A stretch of DNA of 23,675 nt from assembly GCA_020650975.1 (NCBI GenBank), contig JAIPMN010001536.1, positions 1 through 23,675 on the forward strand. Reading direction: 5' to 3'. This document shows positions 19,801-23,675 of the stretch, piece by piece (position 1 is the first letter of the stretch; each line of letters opens with the position of its first letter). Position numbers and translations under genes: made by a program. Source of the stretch: Apostichopus californicus. Its lineage: Eukaryota; Echinodermata; Holothuroidea; Aspidochirotida; Stichopodidae. The notes beneath the pieces are model-generated. The model was not told where the DNA came from and ran no database searches. It saw nothing but the letters and a program-made list of their open reading frames with translations.

Positions 19801-21763
19801 TTCTATACAAGTGTAAAGATTGCTTAGTGTTTGAACACAAACCAGAAATTGTATAAGAGAAAATTCCGAACTGTCAAAATGGCTCCACCAAATTTCTATG
19901 ACTTAGTTTTTATTGACTGTTTGTAATGATTTAATTAAGTTCAGGTTTTGTTCATTCACAAACACAAACAATTGAATTATAAAGTTTCAAGTAAAAATTG
20001 AAACATAATTTGTTGGCATAATTTGTTGGCATAATTTGTTGGCATAATTTGGATTTAGAAAATTGAGAATCTTTAAAAAAAAAAAAATTCAGAGAGCATA
20101 TTTGAAGCTTTTCCTGAAAATTCATGAAGAGTAAATTCTTTACCCAGACATTAGCTTTATCTTCAATTGTTTTGTATTTTTAATCATTGTTGAGTACGAT
20201 GTTGCATTCAAACATCAGCCTTTGTACCATCAGTGTACTGGCTCTATTTCTGCACCCTTACACAGTAGTTTATGTATATCAATGAAGAAAAGAACAGATA
20301 CACGTTGCATGTATCCTCCACCAACAAGAACATTTATCGATGGATGTTAGCGTGTAAAGATGTGGATAATTGGATAGTAGCCGTGAATGGTTTACTGAAA
20401 TCAAAGATGTATTTTATCCTGTTATAAAGAAAGAAGTTAGTAGTCATACTTCTACTCTTCTTCTCTCATGTTTTCATATTTTTCTTTTTTATTCCTATTT
20501 GTTTTTCCTTTTTATAGCCAATATCAAAAGAATAAAACATTGTTGAATTTATAATCTTAGCTGGGAAATTCTAAGCATGAAGGATTGTGCTATATTCAAT
20601 TTGTACCTGGTGAAGGGTTATATTTGATTTATTATATAAAGGTCAGAAGATCTTCAACAGTTAAGATCAAAGGTGATTATTGTTAAGTATTGTAGGTACG
20701 TCAACAGGCTTAACCTAATTTTGAGAGGAGTGAGGGGGGGGGGTGGGGGTGGGTGAGAGACAAGAGGATATTTAACCGTGAAAGAAACTATGACAATTCA
20801 TTGATCACTGTATTACATCCAACATTAAAGTTCATGCTCAGAGATTTCTCTTAAAAATTATCGTCTGCTTGGCTTTCATGATGCATTGCACACAAGCGCC
20901 TAAATATGCTTTCATCGTTAAACCTAAGACTTGGCCAATCAGACTAGTGTCGCACTGAGCCATTTGTTGAATCGCCACGGCAAGTTGAAAGCAAGAATCC
21001 CTCAACATCAAGGAACATTCTAACAGGCAACAAGAATTCTAGCACATTAATCTGTACCTGTTCTTACCTTAAATAGATTTGTACTTCAGGCATTTTGAAT
21101 AGTAACACATTGGATTTACTTCGCTCCTCCCTTACCTGTCTCCTCACAACCTTAGCACTACGTTCTACTGTGCCTAAAATGAACTGGTAACCTAGTAGTA
21201 CATTGGAACTAAGTACAACATGTTGTACTCGGTGCTTAGAGCCTGGTACTCATACCAGTAGGAATTCTACTTGTACTCGCACTCATAATAGTGTACTTGT
21301 GTTAACAGTATGTGCAGAAGCTTACAGTACTAGTAGTACATTGGTACTAAGTACAAGATGTTGTACTCGGTGCTTAGAGCCTGGTACTCATACTCATACC
21401 AGTAGGAATTCTGCCTGTACTCGTACTCATAATAGTGTACTTGTGTTAACAGTATGCGCAGAAGCTTACAGGAATGTGGACAGTATCAAGCAGGGACAGA
21501 TACTCTATATCATATGACTGATATTTTGAAATTCTGAATGAACGTTAGAACATTGCTAAGACTTACTGATGAGGACATAAGTTTCGGACTTGTTGATGTT
21601 TGATTAAAAGTACGGTCTCTACCATGTTACTCTGTTTCAGAAATCAATTAAAAATGCTGTTCAGAGAGAGAGGAAGAAATCGGAATATAAGACGACGGCT
21701 GCCTTTGATGGAAGTTCCTCGTCGGATGACTGCGTCAGCTTCAAGGCGCAACAAACTGTGGAG
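1683..21763 (+). CDS. SH3PXD2 (Tks)-like adaptor gene, internal part, nine exons
   Basis: Nine exons with AG acceptors and GT donors join in compatible phases into 282 codons with no stop: 1683-1814, 3324-3428, 4482-4599, 5115-5293, 5873-5896, 11468-11497, 17698-17759, 18572-18646, 21641-21763. Domain order is SH3-1 (residues about 11-63), SH3-2 (about 80-132), EIIGN segment (146-150), polyproline (188-194), PPRRST (209-214), basic stretch (about 241-254) and the start of SH3-3 (from Tyr257). Tks4/Tks5 share this order, the DP..EQY lead-in to SH3-1 and the EIIGN motif; p47phox has only two SH3 domains and ends after its basic tail. Tks proteins are PX-SH3 scaffolds for podosomes and for Nox enzymes. 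The N-terminal PX exons and the C-terminal SH3 exons are outside the window. Family assignment is strong; ortholog-level naming (SH3PXD2A versus B) is not possible and may not apply in an invertebrate. Confidence 0.88.
1815..3323 (+). other. Intron 1 (1.5 kb)
   Basis: Bounded by GTTAGT and TTCAG. It contains a short GT run near 2001-2015, a degenerate repeat region (2130-2730) and a G run near 3251. No other coding sequence is supported. Confidence 0.8.
2130..2730. repeat. Degenerate repeat with three copies of an ATTGCAATAACTCC module
   Basis: A module starting ATTGCAAT[A/G]ACTCC and continuing with AGATTGTA.CCAA..TTGG.ATACAGT occurs at about 2173, 2501 and 2645. Between the first two copies is a long stretch of T-rich and GGGCCC-rich words, including the self-complementary GGGCCCAAAATTTT near 2313 and a variant near 2464. 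The 169-codon minus-strand open frame at 2153-2662 is a by-product of this composition (its product repeats Gly-Pro, Pro-Lys and Trp words), not a gene. The region looks like a mobile-element or satellite remnant. Confidence 0.6.
3324..3428 (+). CDS. Exon 2: second half of SH3-1 plus acidic linker
   Basis: Acceptor TTCAG at 3323, donor GTAAGT at 3429, phase 1 in and phase 1 out. It completes SH3-1 with GWWFVSVQDSQGWAPGTFL (residues 44-62). The conserved double Trp (45-46), the Gly-Trp-x-Pro of the ligand groove (55-58) and the terminal Phe-Leu are all present, so the peptide-binding face looks intact. An acidic linker follows (residues about 66-78, with DDDEE). In vertebrate Tks5 a longer alternatively spliced linker can sit at about this point between the first two SH3 domains; here the linker is short, which suits a close tandem-SH3 arrangement. 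Confidence 0.9.
3451..3463 (+). promoter_or_regulatory. DR1-type hexamer pair in intron 2
   Basis: TGACCT-T-TGACCT, a perfect direct repeat with a one-base spacer, sits 23 bases inside intron 2. This is the binding pattern of RXR/HNF4/COUP-type nuclear receptors. A 13-bp match in noncoding DNA may be chance or part of a repeat; function is not shown. Confidence 0.25.
3751..4372. mobile_element. MITE-like element, TTAA target, perfect terminal inverted repeats
   Basis: The left end is TTAAAGCAGCATTTTGCGT (3751-3769); the right end, ACGCAAAATGCTGCTTTAA (4354-4372), is its exact reverse complement. Taking TTAA as the target-site duplication, the element is 614 bp (3755-4368) with 15-bp terminal inverted repeats beginning AGCAGC. 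No transposase frame lies inside, so it is non-autonomous. TTAA target sites are typical of piggyBac-type and some other cut-and-paste transposons. Inside, CCAGGGA/TCCCTGG (about 4037-4063) can form a hairpin. The perfect ends suggest a fairly recent insertion. Confidence 0.85.
4482..4599 (+). CDS. Exon 3: first part of SH3-2
   Basis: Acceptor CATTTAG at 4481, donor GTAAG at 4600, phase 1 in and phase 2 out. It encodes residues 80-117, from EKYITNSPY through DDEVSFETG to LDGWWLV. The EKY lead-in, the acidic RT loop and the KKSLDGWW segment match SH3-2 of Tks4/Tks5 and p47phox. The exon ends just after the double Trp (114-115), so the intron splits the domain between its central strands. SH3-1 is cut two codons earlier, immediately before its double Trp. 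In p47phox the two SH3 domains jointly clamp an internal basic tail; the matching tail here is in exons 7-9. Confidence 0.9.
4600..5114 (+). other. Intron 3 (515 bp)
   Basis: Bounded by GTAAG and GCTCAG. It carries a run of about 14 C near 4691-4704 followed by CCTCCTTCCTTC. Nothing else is recognised; the 100-codon minus-strand frame here has no familiar motif. Confidence 0.85.
5115..5293 (+). CDS. Exon 4: end of SH3-2 and Tks-type EIIGN segment
   Basis: Acceptor GCTCAG at 5114, donor GTAAGC at 5294, phase 2 in and phase 1 out. Residues 119-131 (YLDKTGWVPATFL) finish SH3-2 with the Gly-Trp-x-Pro and Phe-Leu positions intact. After a short spacer comes APTEIIGNVMSISNLT (143-158). A very similar block follows SH3-2 in vertebrate Tks4 and Tks5 and, as far as I recall, is missing from p47phox; it is the best single argument for the Tks assignment. 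The exon ends in a basic, Ser-rich tail. If intron 4 is retained, translation stops 10 codons beyond the exon (TAA at 5323-5325), giving a product that ends just after SH3-2. Confidence 0.9.
5294..5872 (+). other. Intron 4 (579 bp)
   Basis: Bounded by GTAAGC and ATTTAG. Read on from exon 4 it is open for only 10 codons. A 72-codon open frame at 5332-5550 has no recognised product and no phase-compatible splice sites that I can defend. Confidence 0.8.
5873..5896 (+). CDS. Exon 5: 24-nt microexon
   Basis: An AT-rich pyrimidine tract ending ATTTAG (to 5872) precedes 24 bases followed by GTAAGG at 5897. It is phase 1 in and phase 1 out, so it can be included or skipped without changing frame. 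It adds a Glu completed across the junction and then DNRTESK, a short charged hydrophilic stretch in the linker after SH3-2. The good splice sites and exact phase fit with exons 4 and 6 are the evidence; the peptide itself is too short to recognise. A cassette microexon is likely. A shortened look-alike is at 8392-8403. Confidence 0.65.
6033..6494. repeat. Three-copy tandem repeat, unit about 154-165 bp
   Basis: The word GTCCTTCCAATCCTTGTATA starts at 6048, 6202 and 6367, giving periods of 154 and 165 bp. Each copy continues with GATATTG.TGGTCTTCCTATGGT, a TTTATTC[C/T][T/C]GTTG stretch, CTATATCAGCTTA and GTGTATCAT.AAGCACTTA. Copies differ by small indels and substitutions, so the array is not freshly made. 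Confidence 0.85.
6785..6866. repeat. Minisatellite, about 19-bp unit, four copies
   Basis: Unit GTGTATTTTGGGTGTTGTC with variants (TTTTTGG for TTTTGGG, GGTC for TTGTC) repeated about four times. It produces the repetitive peptides seen in open frames on both strands here, which I do not count as genes. Confidence 0.8.
8392..8403 (+). CDS. Candidate 12-nt microexon resembling exon 5
   Basis: The tract CCCCTTTCTTT and an AT-rich stretch lead to CACTCAG (to 8391); 12 bases follow, then GTAGTG at 8404. The 12 bases are GACAAT+CAAAAG, which are the two ends of exon 5 (GACAAT near its 5' end and CAAAAG at its 3' end) without the middle 10 bases. Spliced between exons 5 and 6, or in place of exon 5, it keeps phase 1 on both sides and adds G-Q-S-K. 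The donor is weaker than its neighbours (GTAGTG). It may be a real alternative microexon, a decayed duplicate, or chance. Confidence 0.3.
8503..8580 (+). mobile_element. 3' tail of a non-LTR retroelement or SINE
   Basis: TTTGTAAAGAGCTTTGAGCA is followed by GGGCTATAAATAAATATTAC and a run of short TTATTAC/TTATTAT words. A 'GTAAAGCGCTTTGAG ... GGCGCTATATAAAT' block with a simple-repeat tail is a familiar 3' end of CR1/L2-type LINEs and the SINEs that share it. Only the tail is present. Family assignment is from memory. Confidence 0.55.
8761..8870. repeat. Degenerate two-copy repeat, period about 71 bp
   Basis: ATAGTACTAAGCATTATGGG followed by TTATTCTTTAATGGGTCGCC at 8761 recurs as ATAGTACTTAATAGCCTTGTG followed by GGTAATCTTT and TTGGCTGCC from 8832. 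An old local duplication. Confidence 0.45.
9793..10260 (-). pseudogene. Broken minus-strand open frame of about 150 codons
   Basis: Two open stretches, 10036-10254 and 9793-10005, lie in the same minus-strand frame and are separated by a single TAA at 10036-10038. Read together they give about 150 codons with ordinary amino-acid composition, including CTRLIERGYQMPRVYNTND in the first part and KNEFMRLKFLPETEELLQNS in the second. There is no ATG at the upstream end. I do not recognise a family; a decayed mobile-element ORF inside the intron is one possibility and chance another. AT-rich introns of this size rarely stay open this long, but 150 codons with one stop is not proof. Confidence 0.25.
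11468..11497 (+). CDS. Exon 6: 30-nt polyproline exon
   Basis: A long pyrimidine tract ending TTCTCAG at 11467 precedes 30 bases followed by a consensus donor GTAAGT at 11498. Phase 1 in and out, so it is skippable in frame. It encodes a Glu completed from the previous exon, then KPPRPPPPA (residues 187-195). The K/R-x-x-P-type spacing is that of an SH3 ligand. In Tks proteins, proline-rich linkers between SH3 domains bind partners such as Src-family SH3 domains or the protein's own SH3 domains. The exon sits alone between introns of 5.6 and 6.2 kb, which fits regulated inclusion. Confidence 0.8.
11602..11878. mobile_element. Possible degenerate TTAA-ended MITE
   Basis: TTAAAGCTACTTGTCACA on the left and, on the right, the reverse complement of TTAAAGTAGCATTGTTCA. 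The ends match over about 18 bp with one indel and a few mismatches. The element would be about 280 bp, without coding capacity. It resembles the clean element in intron 2 only in having TTAAAG ends. Weak on its own. Confidence 0.3.
12697..12735 (-). ncRNA. Hairpin with hammerhead-like core motifs, retroelement-related
   Basis: On the minus strand the order is GCCT, CTGAAGA, A, GATCC-TGTTA-GGATC (a perfect 5-bp stem with a 5-base loop), GAAA, CATC, AGGC. The outer GCCT and AGGC are complementary. The boxes match the hammerhead core (CTGANGA and GAAA around stem II), with a stem III reduced almost to nothing. Departures are the extra A before stem II and ATC where GTC is expected. From memory, similar CTGAAGAAG-hairpin-GAAACGTC words are common in Penelope-like and related elements of aquatic animals, which are known to carry hammerhead motifs. 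This is likely a decayed fragment; the flanking 64-codon minus frame is not a gene. Confidence 0.3.
13100..13227. repeat. 33-bp minisatellite, nearly four copies
   Basis: Unit TGAGGGATCATAGCTTATAG plus AAGGGATCATAGC, starting at 13100, 13133, 13166 and 13199, the copies almost identical. Each unit contains two GGGATCATAGCT half-units. As 33 is a multiple of three, the minus strand reads as a repeated 11-residue peptide (SISYDPSAMIP), which is a by-product. Confidence 0.92.
15956..16264. repeat. Tandem array, unit about 61 bp, five copies
   Basis: CTGGAATTATCCCTGGATGTA starts at 15956, 16017, 16083, 16144 and 16205 (spacings 61, 66, 61, 61). The unit continues with AT[C/A][G/A]CGTGTGTTAACCTTTGTAA and GCTCTTA.TTATAG. 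The last two full copies are nearly identical, the first two more diverged, suggesting growth from the 3' side. Confidence 0.92.
16354..16575. repeat. Two-copy tandem repeat, 111-bp unit with internal hairpin
   Basis: AATATTCTACAC.GTTATTTG followed by GCATCTCAATATCTTGTTCTT, CTCAAGATACGGTTGATTA and GAAACCCT occurs twice, AATATTC starting at 16363 and 16474. In each copy TATCTTG and CAAGATA flank a 9-10 base loop, a conserved 7-bp stem. Both strands stay open for 67 codons through it, but the peptides are simply repeat translations. Confidence 0.88.
17698..17759 (+). CDS. Exon 7: basic linker with PPRRST motif
   Basis: Acceptor TTGGCAG at 17697 after a pyrimidine-rich tract, donor GTATTG at 17760. 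Phase 1 in, phase 0 out. It encodes residues 197-216, ending KPTPPRRSTVK. The PPRR-S/T core matches two known contexts: the GAPPRRSSIR segment of the p47phox autoinhibitory region, where the two Ser residues are phosphorylation sites that trigger opening, and the PPPRRE motif that precedes SH3-3 in Tks4/Tks5. Ser213 and Thr214 are in a basic context suitable for a basophilic kinase. The motif could be a ligand for the tandem SH3-1/SH3-2 unit of the same protein. Confidence 0.85.
17760..18571 (+). other. Intron 7 (812 bp)
   Basis: Bounded by GTATTG and CTTTTAG. It has a run of 11-12 G near 17927 and a GT run followed by 12 G at about 18347-18372. The open frames over the GT/G run are composition artefacts. 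Confidence 0.8.
18572..18646 (+). CDS. Exon 8: basic, Ser/Tyr-rich linker
   Basis: Acceptor CTTTTAG at 18571, donor GTATAA at 18647, phase 0 on both sides, 75 bases, 25 codons (residues 217-241). The product contains KPKARPKYSQNSRIDSLYK: basic, with several Ser and three Tyr. It is not a domain. The reading frame is open only by agreement with exons 7 and 9, and the spacing of SQ..... followed by basic residues resembles the stretch after PPRRSS in p47phox. Skipping the exon keeps the frame. Confidence 0.75.
19303..19670. repeat. Degenerate minisatellite, unit about 20-22 bp
   Basis: CATGGTCTGCAATACAAAG is near-perfect for about three units (19320-19375). Increasingly diverged versions (AGTCTGTAATACAG, TGGTCTGCAAAACAGG) continue to about 19670. 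All copies share the GTCTG..ATACA core. An old array with one younger patch. Confidence 0.7.
20004..20052. repeat. 13-bp minisatellite, 3.7 copies
   Basis: CATAATTTGTTGG repeated exactly from 20004, 20017 and 20030, with a partial copy from 20043. Confidence 0.9.
21195..21471. repeat. Two-copy GTAC-rich repeat, unit 138-144 bp, with palindromes
   Basis: Copy 1 (21195-21332) and copy 2 (21333 to about 21471) are nearly identical; copy 2 has one extra ACTCAT. AGTACAACATGTTGTACT (21212-21229) is a perfect 18-bp palindrome, with one mismatch in copy 2. GTAC, ACTC and TACT words dominate. The 104-codon open frame over it is a repeat translation. Confidence 0.9.
21641..21763 (+). CDS. Exon 9: basic segment and start of SH3-3
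   Basis: Acceptor CTGTTTCAG at 21640, consensus donor GTGAGT at 21764, phase 0 in and out, 41 codons (residues 242-282). A basic segment (KSIKNAVQRERKK, 242-254) resembles the Arg-rich end of the p47phox autoinhibitory region. From Tyr257 the sequence (EYKTTAAFDG, then DDCVSF) reads as the first strand and RT loop of a third SH3 domain, corresponding to the YYTIAEF...DGISF start of SH3-3 in Tks4/Tks5. A Ser run and Asp270-Asp271 fill the RT loop. The rest of the domain, with its conserved double Trp, must be in an exon beyond the window. Confidence 0.87.
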
Positions 21764-21936
21764 GTGAGTAAATTTACTTCACTCCTCACTTACCTGTCTC
21801 CTCACAACCTTAGCACCTCGTTCTACCGTGCCTATAAAGTCCTGGTAAAATAATAACACTGTGCGCCCTCTATGACCGGACCCACCCCCCGTCACTGCCC
21901 TTCCTTCTCATGAGACCACTCCTTTAAAGTCTCTAC

Positions 21937-21959
21937 CAAACTGTGGAAGTGAGTAAATC
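21937..21959 (+). pseudogene. Duplicate of exon-9 end and donor
   Basis: CAAACTGTGGAAGTGAGTAAA matches the exon-9 end and donor (CAAACTGTGGAGGTGAGTAAA at 21752) with one difference. The upstream part of the exon is not duplicated, so it is an orphan 5' splice site 185 bases downstream of the real one. Confidence 0.75.
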
Positions 21960-23017
21960 AACTGTCGGCAGTCAAATCTACAAGCATCGTCTTCCAGTAA
22001 CTAACAAATGTCCCCAAAAAAATAGACCCACCAAATATTCATTTTTCTTCATAAGTTAAGCTTGTGCTTCACTAACGATTTTGTCTATCTGTATATTTCA
22101 GTAGACATTGCTTTCACCTATAGTTATTACACAACAGTGTTTATTAAGACTTCTTCTTTGATACAAAAGACAAATACAGAAGAATTTGAGGCCAAATCAG
22201 AATATTTGTGATTGGCTCTGTTTTTTGTGTTTTCTTATCCTTGCCCTTGCTGACATGATATCAATTTCTGCTGTTATCATTGTTATATATTATAACATAA
22301 ATAATGCCTTAATTCATTTCTTACGACCAACAGCATAGCAACAGGCTTTCTTGTTTCTTTGCTTGTTTGCTCTACAGAGATCTTTTTTACATTACTTACT
22401 TTCAGAAAGAAACTATAGAAAACTGTCCTAAAAGACAAATGTATGGTGTCTTAGGTTGTTTCATTAATGCCTTTTTGAAGTGACTACATAATACAGTACT
22501 GATATTGTTTGCTGTTTCATCAGTGCCTGAAGCCAGCAATATCTTACCTGACATAATTTATCATCAACAAGTGAAATTGATTTTTTCCTTCCCTTGTCAT
22601 TGATGAAGCGTTGCCTCTGTTTCATTACTGAAAGCTTTTTTGCTAAATGTCGTGAGTCAGGATCGATATTTTCAGAAATCAGCGAAACGTTCTTTAAAGC
22701 CTGCGAGAGCAGCTTATGAATGGAGTACATATCTGCTGTTTGTTATGTGTAGGATATTAAGATATTAGGTAGGTAAAGCAGTATAACTCTTGGACTATAA
22801 AATGTCCCGAGTTTACATTAGCTGACTTGATGTAAGTACAATAATAGATGTATTTCAAACATTGGTTGGTTAATTGCCTAAGCTATTTCCTCCCCCCCCC
22901 CAACTCTTTTTGGCCCCTACCTCAATCTCTCCCATCCTCGCAACCACTTATGATTCCTTAAAAAAAATGTATAGTGTGGTGTATAGTGATGTCAGTGTTA
23001 TGGTATCAGTGGTGGTA

Positions 23018-23675
23018 GTGTGTCTCTCAGACTTGAACTATAAAGCATTGTGTTCATTTGACCTGTTTTGAGTGTGTCCCACAGACTTGTACTGTAAAGC
23101 AGTCTGTTCATTTGACCTGTTTTGAGTGTGTCTCATAGACTTGAACTATAAAGCATTGTGTTCATTTAACCTGTTTTGAGTGTGTTTCACAGACTTGAAC
23201 TATAAAGCATTGTGTTCATTTGACCTGTTTTGAGTGTGTCTCATAGACTTGAACTATAAAGCATTGTGTTCTTTAACCTGTTTTGAGTGTGTTTCACAGA
23301 CTTGAACTATAAAGCATTGTGTTCATTTGACCTGTTTTGAGTGTGCGTCACAGACTTGTACGGTAAAGCATTGTGTTCATTTGACCTGTTTTGAGTGTGT
23401 CTCATAGACTTGAACTATAAAGCATTGTGTTCATATAACCTGTTTTGAGTGTGTTTCACAGACTTGAACTGTAAAGCATTGTGTTCATTTGACTTGTTTT
23501 GAGTGTGTTTCACAGACTTGTACTATAAAGCATTGTGTTCATTTGACCTGTTTTGAGTGTGTCTCTCAGACTTGAACTATAAAGCATTGTGTTCATTTGA
23601 CCTGTTTTGAGTGTGCGTCACAGACTTGTACGGTAAAGCATTGTGTTCATTTGACCTGTTTTGAGTGTGTCTCAT
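23018..23675. repeat. 54-bp minisatellite, about 12 copies, runs off the window
   Basis: Unit GTGTGTCTCATAGACTTGAAC, then TATAAAGCATTGTGTTCATTT and GACCTGTTTTGA, repeated every 54 bp (one unit 53) from 23018 to the window end. Variants alternate in part: units with TCTCAT and TTTAACCTG are followed by units with TTTCAC and TTTGACCTG, a 108-bp dimer. A GCGTCACAGACTTGTACGG variant appears twice, about 270 bp apart. All three forward frames contain stops, so it is not coding despite a period divisible by three. Confidence 0.95.

Larger units (their letters stand above)
18647..21640 (+). other. Intron 8 (3.0 kb)
   Basis: Bounded by GTATAA and TTTCAG. It contains a degenerate array (19303-19670), a 13-bp minisatellite (20004-20052), a G-rich run near 20728-20750, and a paired palindrome-rich repeat (21195-21471). 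The stretches 18650-19300 and 20055-21110 hold nothing I recognise. Confidence 0.75.
21117..21846. repeat. Pair of about 74-bp direct repeats bracketing exon 9
   Basis: TTACTTCGCTCCTCCCTTACC and the following CTGTCTCCTCACAACCTTAG, GTTCTACTGTGCC and CTGGTAA at 21117-21190 recur at 21773-21846 with a handful of substitutions. The right copy starts 10 bases downstream of the exon-9 donor. Exon 9 and the palindromic repeat lie between the two, about 657 bp apart. Confidence 0.85.
21764..23675 (+). other. Start of intron 9, runs off the window
   Basis: Starts with GTGAGT. It contains the right copy of the 74-bp repeat, a stray copy of the exon-9 end and donor at 21937-21959, a C run near 22891, and the 54-bp minisatellite. 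The exon finishing SH3-3 is not seen. Nothing is recognised in 21960-22960, including an 88-codon minus frame at 22464-22730. Confidence 0.75.

Noticed and set aside
21203..21517. 104-codon plus-strand open frame
   Set aside because: Direct translation of the two-copy GTAC-rich repeat; the peptide repeats itself exactly.
23018..23675. 54-bp repeat considered as a coding repeat because the period is a multiple of three
   Set aside because: Each forward frame has a stop in every unit or nearly every unit.
1..23675. CRISPR arrays, bacterial operons, tRNA or rRNA genes
   Set aside because: Tandem arrays here lack the repeat-unique-spacer pattern, no cas-like genes or rRNA/tRNA signatures are visible, and the intron-exon structure is animal-like.

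Overview
The window is eukaryotic, animal genomic DNA. It is AT-rich and carries small exons with GT/AG boundaries, kilobase introns, many unrelated tandem repeats and fragments of mobile elements. Nothing bacterial, viral or operon-like is visible. The DNA looks like that of a marine invertebrate. The encoded protein is closest to a family best known from deuterostomes, so an echinoderm or similar lineage is my guess, but I cannot fix the species.

The window holds the middle of one plus-strand gene, a SH3PXD2 (Tks4/Tks5)-like adaptor that is also related to p47phox/NCF1. Nine exons between 1683 and 21763 join with matching phases into 282 uninterrupted codons. In order they give SH3-1 (exons 1-2), SH3-2 (exons 3-4), a Tks-type EIIGN segment (exon 4), a 24-nt microexon (exon 5), a 30-nt polyproline exon (exon 6), a basic linker with a PPRRST motif resembling the p47phox autoinhibitory region (exons 7-9), and the start of SH3-3 (exon 9). 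The PX domain and first exons should lie upstream of the window; the rest of SH3-3 and later exons should lie downstream. A possible 12-nt microexon at 8392-8403 looks like a shortened copy of exon 5 and keeps the frame.

Layout: 1-1424, upstream intron or flank with no recognised exon. 1381-1745, the acceptor and first half of exon 1 in three tandem copies, only the last complete. 1815-3323, intron with a degenerate repeat. 3429-4481, intron holding a 614-bp TTAA-flanked MITE-like element with perfect terminal inverted repeats. 4600-5872, short introns. 5897-11467, a 5.6-kb intron with a three-copy repeat, a 19-bp minisatellite, a retroelement tail and a broken minus-strand ORF. 11498-17697, a 6.2-kb intron with a hammerhead-like hairpin and 33-, 61- and 111-bp arrays. 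17760-21640, introns with degenerate and palindromic repeats. 21764-23675, intron with a stray copy of the exon-9 donor and a 54-bp minisatellite running off the end.

By family knowledge the product would be a scaffold whose tandem SH3 domains bind proline-rich partners and whose PX domain binds phosphoinositides, acting in actin-rich protrusions and NADPH-oxidase organisation. The most notable features are the exon-half triplication with decoy acceptors, the microexon pair, the p47phox-like linker in a Tks-like gene, the clean MITE and the hammerhead-like hairpin.
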